64,000 nucleotides of DNA from Paenibacillus sp. AN1007 (GTDB taxonomy: Bacteria > Bacillota > Bacilli > Paenibacillales > Paenibacillaceae): NCBI RefSeq assembly GCF_040702995.1, contig NZ_CP159992.1:2753501-2817500 (forward strand). The letters run 5' to 3'. The translations under genes were made by a program, and so were the position numbers. Of this stretch, positions 39,135 through 48,397 are shown in pieces. The first letter of the stretch is position 1; every line of letters begins with the position of its first letter. The notes beneath the pieces are model-generated. The model made no database searches. It had not been told where the DNA came from and saw nothing but the letters and a program-made list of their open reading frames with translations.

Positions 39135-39368
39135 CATAAATTATCACATTCTTTTCGGTTTGGCAAGTCATCGCTTGCTGGAAATATAAACCACACGTTT
39201 TTTTTCCCAATGCTCTTTAGTCTCTCTCTCATTTGCAGACATAACGGCGGATACCTGATTCAACCTTTTTTTCTTCCAACACAAACTCTCGGATTTATGA
39301 TATGGTCTATATGACATGACAATAATTATACATAAAGATGTGCACAACAAGCGAGGAGAAGATTAAGC

Positions 39369-40403
39369 GTGATTCAAAGAGAAACAAAATCCAAAAGTTC
39401 AACGAATGCAGAATATACAGAAAGTGACACAATAGCAAAAGGAAACAAAAATCATGACGCACAGGAACATCGCAGCAGATTTAGTGATCCATTCATCGTC
39501 ATGCTCGTTGCGGGTCTATGCTGCCTGTTGTGGGGAAGTGCCTATCCCTCAATCAAACTTGGCTATGCTGCTTTTCATATTTTGCCTGAAGATATTGCTT
39601 CAAAATACGTTTTTGCAGGTTATCGCTTCAGCTTGGCCGGCATACTGCTGCTGCTTCTATACCGTGTCGGTTTCAGACGCAAGCTGAAGCTGCGTGGACG
39701 TGAATGGGCCAGTTTAGGTGTACTTGGTGTTCTGCAGACAGGCCTGCAATATATGTTTTTTTATGTCGGCGTTGCGAACACAACGGGTGTTAAAGGTTCG
39801 ATCATGAATGCAACAACGACGTTTTTCAGCGTGGTGCTGGCTCATTTCATTTATAAAAATGACAAGCTGAGCCGTAACAAAATCATCGGCTGTGTGCTCG
39901 GATTCATCGGTGTTATTATTGTAAACTTTCATGCAGACCTGCTCACGTTTTCCTTCTCTTTTACAGGTGAAGGCTTTATCATCATCGCAGCACTCGTTTT
40001 CTCCATAACAGCCATTTATGCTAAACGCTTAACTGCATCCATTGATGTTATGATGATTACAGGTGTGAGCTTACTGGTTGGCGGACTTGCCCTCACGCTG
40101 CTGGGTCTGTCATTCGGCGGCAGGGTAACTCATTTCACTTGGGAATCAACGATGAATCTGGTCTACCTCGCCCTGCTGTCATCCGCCGCCTTCTGCTTGT
40201 GGAATGTGCTGCTGAAATACAACAAAGTGGGTAAGGTATCGGTATATAATTTTTTGATCCCGATCTTCGGTGCATTATTATCCGCACTGTTCCTTGGTGA
40301 GACAATCTGGGAATTGAAAAATCTGGCTGCGCTGCTGCTGGTGTCGATGGGCATTTATTTGGTGAACCAGGTAAACGCTTTTCGAATGACAAAAAGCCGC
40401 TAA
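39369..40403 (+). CDS. EamA/DMT-family transporter
   Basis: A 344-aa membrane protein with a ~40-residue polar N-terminal tail and ten predicted helices in two EamA repeats (LLWGSAYPSIKLGYAAF; LYVGVANTTG-like FFYVGVANTTGVKGSIM; C-terminal VYNFLIPIFGALLSALFLGE). These export metabolites; the substrate is unknown. The start is GTG at 39369 with GAGGAG 10 nt upstream. The stop codon lies inside the terminator hairpin. Confidence 0.87.
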   Translation: MIQRETKSKSSTNAEYTESDTIAKGNKNHDAQEHRSRFSDPFIVMLVAGLCCLLWGSAYPSIKLGYAAFHILPEDIASKYVFAGYRFSLAGILLLLLYRVGFRRKLKLRGREWASLGVLGVLQTGLQYMFFYVGVANTTGVKGSIMNATTTFFSVVLAHFIYKNDKLSRNKIIGCVLGFIGVIIVNFHADLLTFSFSFTGEGFIIIAALVFSITAIYAKRLTASIDVMMITGVSLLVGGLALTLLGLSFGGRVTHFTWESTMNLVYLALLSSAAFCLWNVLLKYNKVGKVSVYNFLIPIFGALLSALFLGETIWELKNLAALLLVSMGIYLVNQVNAFRMTKSR

Positions 40404-40415
40404 TTAGCGGCTTTT
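40392..40415. terminator. Terminator overlapping the DMT gene stop
   Basis: AAAAGCCGCTAA/TTAGCGGCTTTT is a perfect 12-bp palindrome containing the TAA stop at its centre, followed by CTTGC. Confidence 0.8.
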
Positions 40416-40591
40416 CTTGCTGTCATGATGACAAGATCATATCAAATTAGAGTAAGATCCTTTGCTACCTTTCACCTTATCTTATCATCTGCTACCGAGT
40501 TCATATACCATCTCATATCCGCCAACGGATTTATTGTAATATTCCGAAGAAGGTTTTCCAAGCCACAACTTCGCCTGTTCAAAAAACAAAT

Positions 40592-40621
40592 AAACCCTAC
40601 TGTTCTTACACAGCAGGGTTT
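40592..40621 (-). terminator. Terminator after the serine hydrolase at 40651
   Basis: On the minus strand AAACCCT...AGGGTTT with an inner CTG/CAG pair, followed by T-rich sequence. Confidence 0.75.
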
Positions 40622-40650
40622 GAGAATCAGCTAATCGTTATCACACCAGC

Positions 40651-41784
40651 TTACAAACAAGAATAGACCGCATTACGAAGACGACGCTGCACATAATGCT
40701 CCTGACTGTTCAGCAGATGCTGCGCATACATTACCGTTAGACCGGAATCCGGGTCCATGATCGCCATGCAGCCAGCCGCACCGCTCCAGCCAAATTCGCC
40801 AAGTGGACTCAATGATCCGCTGCCCGCCTTCGAGATATGTGTACGCACCCCCAGACCATATCCATAACCATACATATGGTCCCATGAAAAGTCCGGTCTT
40901 GTCATGTCATTAAGGTGATCCGTTCTCATTAGGTTTACAGAAGCTGGCGATAGAATACGTACCCCCTCTGGACTTGTTCCAAGTCCGGTCAGTGCGTTCA
41001 AGAACTTGGCATAATCATTTACGGTAGAGAGCAAACCTGCACCGCCGCTATCCAGTTCTGTACCCACACGGAAACCATTGCCATCCATCCGTACCGCTTT
41101 ATTTTGTTCTTCGTCAAAAATGTACTGCGGGATCAAACGCGACTGCTGTTCTTCATTCAGATCAAAGGCCGTATCGTGCATACCGAGCGGTTTAATAATC
41201 TCATCCTGAAGGTATGTACCGAACCGCTTCCCGCTCACCACTTCGATGAGAGCGCCCAGCACATCATGACACATGCTGTAATTCCAGTGTGTACCTGGTT
41301 CAAACATCAACGGTTCTTTCGCGAATGCTTTTGCAAATTCCCGTGTTGGCAGCGCACCATTCGTGCATTCTACTGCCTCCTTGATACTGGGAGCGTTCAC
41401 ATTGTATGAAAAACCAGCCGTCATCGTAAAGAGATCTCTTACTGTAATCGGTCTTGTCGCTTTCTCGTAGTACACCTCTCCATTCGGAAGTGTTTTTCTC
41501 ACCTGCATATCCCCATACTCCGGCAAATACTGAGACAAGGGATCAAGCAGCAGGATATCTCCCTTTTCAACCAACTGCAGTGCAGCAGCACAGGTCATAA
41601 TCTTGGTCATGGAGTACAGATTCATGATCGCCCCATCCCGAATCGGCGTTTTCTCTTCCAGGTTTTCATATCCGTTACGGTATTGGAAAACGATTTCGTT
41701 TTGATGCATAACGAGCACTTCTGCCCATGGAATTTTCCAAGAGGTTAGACGATCAATTAATGAAGCAACCGGTTTAAAGTCCAT
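40651..41784 (-). CDS. Cytoplasmic serine hydrolase, beta-lactamase/esterase fold
   Basis: A 377-aa protein with the class-C lactamase-like signature: SxxK as SMTKIM, Tyr motif YSMCHDVLG (YSM in place of YxN) and a late FGWSGAAG segment near the C-terminus in the position of the KTG-type strand. No signal peptide, so an intracellular esterase or peptidase is more likely than a lactamase. The frame runs 36 codons further up; the ATG at 41784 has GGGGAAAT before it and fits the family start, though the spacing is short. Confidence 0.85.
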   Translation of the reverse strand: MDFKPVASLIDRLTSWKIPWAEVLVMHQNEIVFQYRNGYENLEEKTPIRDGAIMNLYSMTKIMTCAAALQLVEKGDILLLDPLSQYLPEYGDMQVRKTLPNGEVYYEKATRPITVRDLFTMTAGFSYNVNAPSIKEAVECTNGALPTREFAKAFAKEPLMFEPGTHWNYSMCHDVLGALIEVVSGKRFGTYLQDEIIKPLGMHDTAFDLNEEQQSRLIPQYIFDEEQNKAVRMDGNGFRVGTELDSGGAGLLSTVNDYAKFLNALTGLGTSPEGVRILSPASVNLMRTDHLNDMTRPDFSWDHMYGYGYGLGVRTHISKAGSGSLSPLGEFGWSGAAGCMAIMDPDSGLTVMYAQHLLNSQEHYVQRRLRNAVYSCL

Positions 41785-41913
41785 ATTTCCCCATCCTTTT
41801 ATGCGCATCGTTTTGTTGTTGATCTTAAGACCAGTTCGCGCAATTAATTTCTTCCATTTCACATATACTACTATACGACCTTTTAAACGCATTGACCAGT
41901 TCGATGAAAAATC

Positions 41914-41942
41914 AAAAAAAGCCGATCCCTGTTCGGATCAGC
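41914..41942 (-). terminator. Terminator after the 63-aa gene
   Basis: GCTGATCC / GGATCGGC (one G-U) with a 6-nt loop and seven Ts on the minus strand. Confidence 0.85.
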
Positions 41943-41986
41943 TTGTATCCTGCCGCAGCAGGATGAGAGAAAGGCTTGAGGTTGAA

Positions 41987-42178
41987 TCACGCTCTCTTAT
42001 TCTCAACCGATTTCATTCGGTTCTGGTCGTCTGGCACGCGATCTTCACTGAATTCCTGTCCTGCTTCCATCTCACCGTGGCCGGATACATTGCGGGAGAA
42101 ATTCGTGAATTGTCTTTTGTGCTCGTCCTGTTCGTGCTTCTGCTTCAAAAGCTCCTGTGGGTCCTGTTTCGTCATCAT
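41987..42178 (-). CDS. Small hydrophilic protein of unknown function
   Basis: A 63-aa, highly charged, low-hydrophobicity protein (QDPQELLKQKHEQDEHKRQF; VPDDQNRMKSVENKRA). A strong AGGAGG six bases before the ATG at 42178 and an intrinsic terminator after it mark it as a real small gene; the longer frame to 42280 lacks a ribosome site. It resembles the small acidic/basic stress-type proteins common in Bacillales but I cannot name it. Confidence 0.7.
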   Translation of the reverse strand: MMTKQDPQELLKQKHEQDEHKRQFTNFSRNVSGHGEMEAGQEFSEDRVPDDQNRMKSVENKRA

Positions 42179-42355
42179 ACTAACCTCCTTTATACAAAAT
42201 CCTATATTCTTCACACTACACAAGTTTTCCTTAAGGAAGCAGCGCTTATGCATGAAAAGGAGATGCAGCACGTAAACCACTTAAACCCATGCTGCGGTTA
42301 TCTCAATAAAATGAAGATCAATTACGTTATTTCATAGAAAAGGAGCAATTCGAAT

Positions 42356-43027
42356 ATGAAGCGACTTCTTTTGTCTTATCCCCTCGGTGTTCACACTCCG
42401 GTCTACAAAGACAATCCTCCAGTTGTCATCGAGCAGCAGTCAAGTATTGATCAAGGTGACCCTTATAACCAGTTTATTATTTCCAGTCTTAATCATAATG
42501 GAACGCATATCGATGCTCCCTGGCACTTTAACCCTAAAGGCAGGAAGATCAGTGAGATTCCGATTGACGAGTTTATTTTTACACACCCTGTCATTATTGA
42601 TATCCCTAAACGTGATGATGAGTTAATCACCAAAGCGGATCTCGTACCTTATGAACATCAGATCGCTGGAGCTGACCTGCTGCTGATTCGCACGGGATTT
42701 GGCAGCATTCGCTCATCTGATCCTGAAAGATACGCTAACTATAACCCGGGTTTATCCGCCTCGGCAGCACAGTACCTGTTGATTTTTGACTCCCTGCGTG
42801 CCATTGGTATCGATATGATTTCCGCTGGTGCAGCGAATCATCCAGAGGAAGCCGTGGCTTTTCATCAAACGATTCTTGGCAAAGGCCGCGTGGACGGCAG
42901 GTACATTATGGTCATTGAAGACCTGAATCTGAATCAGGATTTGTCTAATATTCACAAGGTATACGCGATACCATTGTATATTGAAGGTGTTGACAGCAGT
43001 TTTGCTACTGTTTTTACGGAAGATTAA
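42356..43027 (+). CDS. Cyclase-family (kynurenine formamidase-like) metal hydrolase
   Basis: A 223-aa protein with the family metal-binding motif HNGTHIDAPWHF (HxGTHxDxPxHF) and the later AANHPEEAVAFHQTIL. Family members hydrolyse amides or lactones such as N-formylkynurenine or isatin. AAAAGGAG lies 9 nt before the ATG. No related pathway genes are adjacent, so the substrate is open. Confidence 0.85.
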   Translation: MKRLLLSYPLGVHTPVYKDNPPVVIEQQSSIDQGDPYNQFIISSLNHNGTHIDAPWHFNPKGRKISEIPIDEFIFTHPVIIDIPKRDDELITKADLVPYEHQIAGADLLLIRTGFGSIRSSDPERYANYNPGLSASAAQYLLIFDSLRAIGIDMISAGAANHPEEAVAFHQTILGKGRVDGRYIMVIEDLNLNQDLSNIHKVYAIPLYIEGVDSSFATVFTED

Positions 43028-43083
43028 TTGCTGGCTGATTAAAATAGCGGGTTGATTGATTTTGTTTGCGAAAAAGAGATAAG

Positions 43084-43121
43084 AAAAAGCGCTGACAAGA
43101 GGGCTGCTCTTATCAACGCTT
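43084..43121 (-). terminator. Terminator after the yitT-like gene
   Basis: Stem AAGCG/CGCTT continued by TGA-AAGAG pairing with CTCTT-TCA, T run on the minus strand; it begins 5 nt past the stop. Confidence 0.8.
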
Positions 43122-43125
43122 GTTC

Positions 43126-43998
43126 TTAGTGAATGTCCTTCTTCTTGAAATTTCCGCCCTTCACTTCGGCTACGTCGTAGACAACAACAAAGGCTGCAGG
43201 ATCAATCTCGTTAATGATATCCTTGATTTTACTTTCTTCCATCCGGTTGATGACACAAGTAATTTCCTTGAACTGCTCGTTGGAATAACCGCCATACGCA
43301 TCCGTATACGTTGCTCCACGTCCAAGTCTGTCACGAATGGTCTCCACCATAACTTCCGGCTGTGTGGTAATAATTTTAAACGTTTTGGAACCGCTGAGAC
43401 CTTCTTCGACAATATGTATCACTTTAGAAGCAATGAAATAGGCGAGTCCGGACAAAATAGCTCCCTGCAGGCCAAATACAGTCGAAACAACGATAAATAC
43501 AAACATGTTCAGAAAAAGGATTAAGTCACTCGTTCCGAAAGGCAGCTTACGTGATAACAGCACAGCAAGCATATCAATTCCGTCCAATGCTCCGCCGTTA
43601 CGCAGTGCAAGACCCATACCAAAACCGATAATGATACCACCCACTACCGTAACCAGCAGGGTATCTCCTTCAATAATCGTTGGCACATGATGCATTAGAC
43701 TTGCACTAATAGCAAGTGAGGCAATGCCTATTACGGAGTATAACGCAAAACTTTTACCAATCTGCTTGTAACCAAGCCATACAAACGGGATGTTTAACAA
43801 TCCGATCAGTAAGCCCAGCGGCAGTCCGAACAGATTCGAACCTACGATGCTGAGTCCGGTTACCCCTCCGTCCGATACCTTGTTTGGAATCAATATGGCC
43901 TCCAGGCCATATGCCGTGATGAATCCTCCAATAATGATCAGCAGCACTTTGGAGAGGATTTTAAGCTGGTTTGACTTGTGCACTTTTGGTTGATGCAT
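43126..43998 (-). CDS. YitT-family membrane protein (DUF161 + DUF2179)
   Basis: A 290-aa protein with five or six helices in the N-terminal 200 residues (LLIIIGGFITAYGLEAILIPN; VSDGGVTGLSIVGSNLFGLP) and a cytosolic C-terminal DUF2179 domain (TTQPEVMVETIRDRLGRGAT; YSNEQFKEITCVINRMEES). The function of the family is unknown. AGGGGG seven bases before the ATG at 43998 fixes the start; the frame opens 15 codons earlier. Confidence 0.88.
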   Translation of the reverse strand: MHQPKVHKSNQLKILSKVLLIIIGGFITAYGLEAILIPNKVSDGGVTGLSIVGSNLFGLPLGLLIGLLNIPFVWLGYKQIGKSFALYSVIGIASLAISASLMHHVPTIIEGDTLLVTVVGGIIIGFGMGLALRNGGALDGIDMLAVLLSRKLPFGTSDLILFLNMFVFIVVSTVFGLQGAILSGLAYFIASKVIHIVEEGLSGSKTFKIITTQPEVMVETIRDRLGRGATYTDAYGGYSNEQFKEITCVINRMEESKIKDIINEIDPAAFVVVYDVAEVKGGNFKKKDIH

Positions 43999-44140
43999 TC
44001 CATTTCCCCCTTGATGAACGATGAACAGCATAAATTTTAACAAACATAAAAAATAGTCTATAACAAAAATCGCACATTTGGCAATAGAATGTGATATATA
44101 ACTGTCATTATATGCTGTTCATCATGTCGACTTCATACCA

Positions 44141-44497
44141 TTATCTCCCGATTAATGACCGATATGCCTTAATTTTAAGTTCAAGCATCTCGCTTGCGGC
44201 ATGAAGGGTGTTCATCTGGTGTTCAACGGATTGTTTATGATCTTCCAGCAGCTTAAGTCGTTCTGCAGCCGTATGCTCACCCTCCTGAAACAAGGAAGCA
44301 TACTGTTTGATCACTGCAATCGGCATTTGGGTTTCCTTTAATTTGATAACAAACTGCAGCCATTTCAGGTGTGACTCATTATAACGTCTGTCACCGCTGG
44401 AGTCTCGCAGGGGTATGATGATCTGTTCCTTTTCGTAATAACGAAGTGTATGCGCACTGATACCCAGCATCTGGGCCACTTCTCCGATGGTATGCAT
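44141..44497 (-). CDS. MerR-family regulator divergent from an SDR gene
   Basis: A 118-aa MerR protein: HTH TIGEVAQMLGISAHTLRYYEKE, wing GDRRYNESHLKWLQFVIKLKET, then a dimerisation helix. It lacks the Cys set of metal sensors, fitting the small AdhR-like group that answers aldehydes or other electrophiles. AGGAGGT about 10 nt before the ATG at 44497 sets the start. It probably acts at the 19-bp-spacer promoter at 44527-44557. Confidence 0.9.
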   Translation of the reverse strand: MHTIGEVAQMLGISAHTLRYYEKEQIIIPLRDSSGDRRYNESHLKWLQFVIKLKETQMPIAVIKQYASLFQEGEHTAAERLKLLEDHKQSVEHQMNTLHAASEMLELKIKAYRSLIGR

Positions 44498-44526
44498 TAT
44501 GGTCTTCACCTCCTTCATCCAAGCAC

Positions 44527-44557
44527 TTGACTTAGAGTAAACTCTAATCAGTATAAT
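44527..44557 (+). promoter_or_regulatory. MerR-type promoter/operator of the SDR gene
   Basis: TTGACT and TATAAT separated by 19 bp, the lengthened spacing used by MerR activators, with the inverted repeat TTAGAGT-AA-ACTCTAA between them. A near-identical element serves the alcohol dehydrogenase at 59700-59730. Confidence 0.8.
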
Positions 44558-44609
44558 CAATTCGTGGTCACCCCACAATAAGAATAGAACTGATCCGGGA
44601 GGAATTCAC

Positions 44610-45392
44610 ATGAAATATACCGTCATCACAGGGGCTAGCTCAGGAATAGGGTACGAAGCCGCTTTGGCCTTTGCAGCCAGAGGCAAACATCTGGTTCTCG
44701 CCGCCCGCAGAACAGAAGCATTGGAACAGCTGAAAAATAAAATCGCTGAACTTAATCCGACACTCGATGTTGTTATTCGCACAGTAGATCTGTCCATTAC
44801 CGCAGATGTACATGCGTTCTATGAAGGTTTGAAAGGTTACTCCATTGAAACGTGGATCAACAACGCAGGCTTTGGCAATTTTGCTTCAGTCGGTGAACAG
44901 CACCTGTCCAAGATTGAACAGATGCTGCATCTTAATATTGAAGCACTTACGATTCTCTCCACTCTCTATGTTCGGGATTATGCGAATACTCCGGGTACAC
45001 AGATCATCAACATCTCATCAGGAGGCGGCTACACCATCGTCCCTGACGCGGTGACGTACTGTGCCACCAAGTTTTATGTCAGCGCCTTTACCGAAGGGCT
45101 GGCACAGGAACTCCGGAGCAAAAACGCTCCAATGCAGGCCAAAGTACTCGCACCAGCGGCCACGGAGACCGAGTTCGCTGAACGTGCCTTTGATCTGGAT
45201 CAGTTCCAATATGAAGGCCGAGTGGCCAAATTTCATACTGCCGACCAGATGGCCGGATTTTTACTTGATCTATACGACAGCGAGAATGTCGTAGGGATTG
45301 TAAATGGGCTGACGTATGAATTTGAACTGAAAGACCCGATCTTTCCCTATGCCGCAAGAGCGGCCTCCAAGCCAGTGGATTCTCCAGAATAA
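44610..45392 (+). CDS. Short-chain dehydrogenase/reductase
   Basis: A 260-aa classical SDR: TGASSGIGYEAALAFA for NADP(H), ARR basic residues after strand 2, NNAGFGNF, catalytic Ser in NISSGGGY and YxxxK as YCATKFYVSAF. GGGAGGA precedes the ATG. It is divergent from and probably activated by the MerR gene at 44141, which suggests a role in detoxifying carbonyl compounds; the substrate is unknown. Confidence 0.92.
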   Translation: MKYTVITGASSGIGYEAALAFAARGKHLVLAARRTEALEQLKNKIAELNPTLDVVIRTVDLSITADVHAFYEGLKGYSIETWINNAGFGNFASVGEQHLSKIEQMLHLNIEALTILSTLYVRDYANTPGTQIINISSGGGYTIVPDAVTYCATKFYVSAFTEGLAQELRSKNAPMQAKVLAPAATETEFAERAFDLDQFQYEGRVAKFHTADQMAGFLLDLYDSENVVGIVNGLTYEFELKDPIFPYAARAASKPVDSPE

Positions 45393-45414
45393 ATAGGAGC
45401 TGTATGGCAAAAAA

Positions 45415-45460
45415 AGCTGTCCCCGATCACATGAATTGTGAGAAGGGACAGCTCTTTTTT
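45415..45460. terminator. Bidirectional terminator between SDR and the polyamine operon
   Basis: AGCTGTCCC / GGGACAGCT with a second inner pair CAC/GTG, A-rich before and T-rich after, so it can end both convergent transcripts. Confidence 0.9.
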
Positions 45461-45486
45461 ACTTGTATCTACAATATAATAAAATA

Positions 45487-46614
45487 TTAAGCCAGACGCA
45501 TTTTGAAATCCTGATATCCGAATTCACGAACAATTTCGCAATCGCCGTCTTTGCGTTTAACCGCAATGGCAGGCAGAGGCATGCCGTTGAACGTATTTGT
45601 TTTCACCATGGAGTAGATTGCCATGTCTTCAAATACAAGGCGGTCACCCTCTTTTAAAGGTTCATCGAATGAGTAATCACCAATCACGTCACCAGACAGA
45701 CACGTTTGGCCGCCCAGACGATACAGATGTGGTTTTTCACCCGCTTCTCCTGATCCGATCAGTGGCGGACGATAAGGCATCTCCAGCACATCCGGCATGT
45801 GGCATGTCGCGGAGGTATCCAAAATGGCAATATCCATACCGTTTTTGTGGAAGTCCAGAACGGAAGTCACCAGATACCCTGCATTGAGAGCAACCGCTTC
45901 TCCCGGTTCCAGATATACTTCCAAATTGTAATCGTTCTGCATCCGTTTAATGCATGCTTCCAGTTTTGGAATGTCGTAATCTTCGCGGGTAATGTGATGC
46001 CCCCCGCCAAAGTTGATCCATTCCATCTGCGGCAGCCACTGTCCGAACTTCTCTACAACGGCGTTCAGCGTCGTTTCCAGATCGTCCGAGTTTTGCTGGC
46101 ACAATGTATGGAAGTGAAGTCCTGACACACCTTCAAGCAGCTCTGCACGGAAGTCTTCCTGCTTGGCGCCAAAGCGCGAACCTGGAGAACACGGATCATA
46201 GATCTCGTGTCCTTCCTGCGTAGAGCATTCCGGATTTACCCGCAAGCCAACCTTACAGCCGGCCTGCAGTGCTTTATCTTTGAATTTGGCCAGCTGCGAA
46301 AAGGAGTTGAAAATGATGTGATCACAGATCGAAACGATCTCATCTATCTCTTCCTCGCGAAAAGCCGGAGCAAACACATGATTTTCTTTACCCATCTCTT
46401 CATGTCCGAGACGAGCTTCATACAAACCACTCGCCGTCGCACCATTCAGGTATTCTCCAATAAGCGGATACATCGCCGTCATGGAGAACGCCTTCTGAGC
46501 AAGTACAATTTTGGCACCTGTACGCTGCATTACACCGTTCAGGATTTTCAAGTTTTTCTCAATCAAAGCTTCGTCAACAACAAAACAAGGCGTAGGCAGC
46601 TGTTCGAACTGCAT
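45487..46614 (-). CDS. nspC: Carboxynorspermidine/carboxyspermidine decarboxylase
   Basis: A 375-aa PLP decarboxylase of the alanine-racemase-like fold (KIVLAQKAFSM with PLP lysine; LHFHTLCQQN; WINFGGGHHITRE; catalytic CLSGDVIGDYSF). It makes spermidine or norspermidine by decarboxylating the carboxy-polyamine. The ATG lies 1 nt after the upstream stop, so it is coupled to the dehydrogenase; the frame before it is a shadow. Confidence 0.93.
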   Translation of the reverse strand: MQFEQLPTPCFVVDEALIEKNLKILNGVMQRTGAKIVLAQKAFSMTAMYPLIGEYLNGATASGLYEARLGHEEMGKENHVFAPAFREEEIDEIVSICDHIIFNSFSQLAKFKDKALQAGCKVGLRVNPECSTQEGHEIYDPCSPGSRFGAKQEDFRAELLEGVSGLHFHTLCQQNSDDLETTLNAVVEKFGQWLPQMEWINFGGGHHITREDYDIPKLEACIKRMQNDYNLEVYLEPGEAVALNAGYLVTSVLDFHKNGMDIAILDTSATCHMPDVLEMPYRPPLIGSGEAGEKPHLYRLGGQTCLSGDVIGDYSFDEPLKEGDRLVFEDMAIYSMVKTNTFNGMPLPAIAVKRKDGDCEIVREFGYQDFKMRLA

Positions 46615-46615
46615 A

Positions 46616-47860
46616 TTAGCGAACAAGTTCCGATTCTTTAGCTTTGGACTCTTCTGGCAGTTCATCCACGAGAACCGGGTTGAAATCTTCTACCCAAGGA
46701 AGTCCCCATTTGTTCAGTTCTTCCATGAACGGATCCGGGTTGAACTCTTCTACATTGTATACGCCTGGTTTGTTCCATTTGCCTGTCATCACCATAGCTG
46801 CACCGATCATTGCCGGAACACCCGTTGTGTAAGAAATTGCTTGGGAACCTACTTCTTTATAGCACTCTTGGTGGTCACAGATGTTATATACATAATATGT
46901 TTTGTCTTGACCATCTTTTTTACCTTTGAAGATACAGCCGATATTTGTTTTACCTACAGTACGAGGTCCAAGGGACGCCGGATCAGGCAGAACTGCTTTC
47001 AGGAACTGCAGAGGAATGATTTGTTTTCCTTCGAACTCAATAGGCTCGATCGAAGTCATGCCCACGTTTTCCAGAGCTTTCAGGTGAGTCAGGTAGCTTT
47101 GACCAAATGTCATGAAGAAACGGATACGTTTCAAGCCAGGGATGTTTTTCGCCAGGGACTCCAGCTCTTCGTGGTACAGCAGGTACATATCTTTCTCGCC
47201 AACTTCTTTGAAGTCGTACACACGTTTGATTTCCATCGGTTTCGTTTCGATCCATTCACCGTTCTCCCAGTATCTGCCGTTTGCAGAAACTTCGCGAATG
47301 TTGATCTCAGGGTTGAAGTTGGTAGCAAATGGGTAACCATGGTCGCCGCCATTGCAGTCGAGGATATCGATATATTCGATTTCGTCAAAATAGTGCTTCA
47401 ATGCGTATGCAGAGAATACGCCAGTTACGCCCGGGTCAAAACCGCTGCCCAGCAGTGCCGTAATACCTGCTTTTTCGAAGCGTTCTTTGTAATCCCACTG
47501 CCAGCTGTATTCGAATTTCGCCGTATCTTCCGGCTCATAGTTCGCTGTGTCCATGTAGTTTGTTTTCGTTGCAAGGCACGCATCCATGATTGTCAGATCC
47601 TGATAAGGCAGCGCCAAGTTCATTACGATATCCGGTTGGAACTCGTTGATCAATGCGATCAGTTCTTCCACATTGTCCGCGTCGACTTGTGCAGTTGTAA
47701 TTTTTGTTTTGCCGCCATCCAATTTTGCTTTCAGTTCATCGCATTTGGATTTTGTGCGGCTTGCGATACAAATTTCTTCAAAAACCTCGCTGTTTTGAAC
47801 GCATTTGTGTACCGCTACAGAAGCCACGCCGCCGGCGCCGATGATTAGTGCTTTTCCCAT
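46616..47860 (-). CDS. Carboxynorspermidine/carboxyspermidine dehydrogenase (saccharopine-DH fold)
   Basis: A 414-aa NAD(P)-binding enzyme (GKALIIGAGGVASVAVHKC) of the saccharopine dehydrogenase family; GSGFDPGVTGVFSAYA and DCNGGDHGYPFATNFNPE match the carboxynorspermidine type. It condenses a diamine with aspartate semialdehyde. With the next gene it gives spermidine without decarboxylated SAM. GGAGAAT precedes the ATG. The operon has an unusually long, structured leader with an internal terminator. Confidence 0.93.
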   Translation of the reverse strand: MGKALIIGAGGVASVAVHKCVQNSEVFEEICIASRTKSKCDELKAKLDGGKTKITTAQVDADNVEELIALINEFQPDIVMNLALPYQDLTIMDACLATKTNYMDTANYEPEDTAKFEYSWQWDYKERFEKAGITALLGSGFDPGVTGVFSAYALKHYFDEIEYIDILDCNGGDHGYPFATNFNPEINIREVSANGRYWENGEWIETKPMEIKRVYDFKEVGEKDMYLLYHEELESLAKNIPGLKRIRFFMTFGQSYLTHLKALENVGMTSIEPIEFEGKQIIPLQFLKAVLPDPASLGPRTVGKTNIGCIFKGKKDGQDKTYYVYNICDHQECYKEVGSQAISYTTGVPAMIGAAMVMTGKWNKPGVYNVEEFNPDPFMEELNKWGLPWVEDFNPVLVDELPEESKAKESELVR

Positions 47861-48397
47861 TTTCTCATTCTCCTATCCCCGTAATTAGGTTTTTTTGTTT
47901 TAGTTTTTTTCGTAAAATTCCGAGACGTTCGCAGTTATACTGTTTCATTATGCAGCGTCCACCCGCTCCTGATACAATAAAAAAAGCAAGGTGAAAAATG
48001 TCGCGTTTGCGCACACCATCACACTTGCTTGTCGATATACATCATAAAAAAGACGTGAAGACTCCATGACCAAAAAAGTCCAAAAGAACCCCTTCGGCGG
48101 AAAGCTTCTTCATGTATATCAATATTGGATCAGAGTCTATATAGCAAATAATTCGCCTTTACCACTCTTATTGACCGTTTCACAAGTTGATGTGCAGATG
48201 CACTGGTTGTAAAGTAACCAACTTATAAAATTTGAGCTTTGAACTCAATCAATAAGGCAACAGAAGTTGCCAATCGGCATTTGACCCGGCTGTCCGTATG
48301 GCCTTAACTCCTCGGTAGAAGTGGTCAAAAATTATCTGCTGGAAAGCTCTAATTCATATTGATAAATCAACTTTCCAAAATCACAGGTATTACACTA
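47861..48397 (-). promoter_or_regulatory. Long structured 5' leader of the polyamine operon (candidate riboswitch/attenuator or ncRNA)
   Basis: A promoter TTGATT-17-TAGTGT with a TG extension (48392-48420, minus) is followed by ~520 nt without a gene. Folding by eye gives a domain closed by GAGCTTT/AAAGCTC (48343-48349 with 48234-48240) containing the TTTGACC/GGTCAAA stem and the GGCAA/TTGCC hairpin; a helix AAGTTG/CAACTT (48184-48224) with an inner GTGCA/TGCAC; a 9-bp helix GATATACAT/ATGTATATC (48112-48120 with 48034-48042); then a terminator. I do not recognise a known riboswitch class (no S-box, L-box, T-box, TPP or cobalamin consensus). Confidence 0.5.
47979..48030 (-). terminator. Intrinsic terminator within the polyamine-operon leader
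   Basis: AAGCAAG / CTTGCTT closes a ~46-nt hairpin with an inner TGT-CGC/GCG-ACA stem, followed by seven Ts on the minus strand, about 120 nt before the dehydrogenase start. No gene precedes it on that strand within 1 kb. Confidence 0.75.

Noticed and set aside
41801..42337. A 178-codon plus-strand frame before the cyclase gene
   Set aside because: It overlaps the terminator and the 63-aa minus-strand gene that has a much better ribosome site; composition is shadow-like.
46511..47848. A 445-codon open frame on the plus strand
   Set aside because: It lies entirely antisense to the recognised dehydrogenase and decarboxylase genes, has a Cys/Phe-rich composition unlike any protein family, and no ribosome site.
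48234..48349. Match to S-box, lysine, T-box or cobalamin riboswitches in the polyamine leader
   Set aside because: I compared the conserved cores of these classes by eye and none is present; only generic helices are seen.
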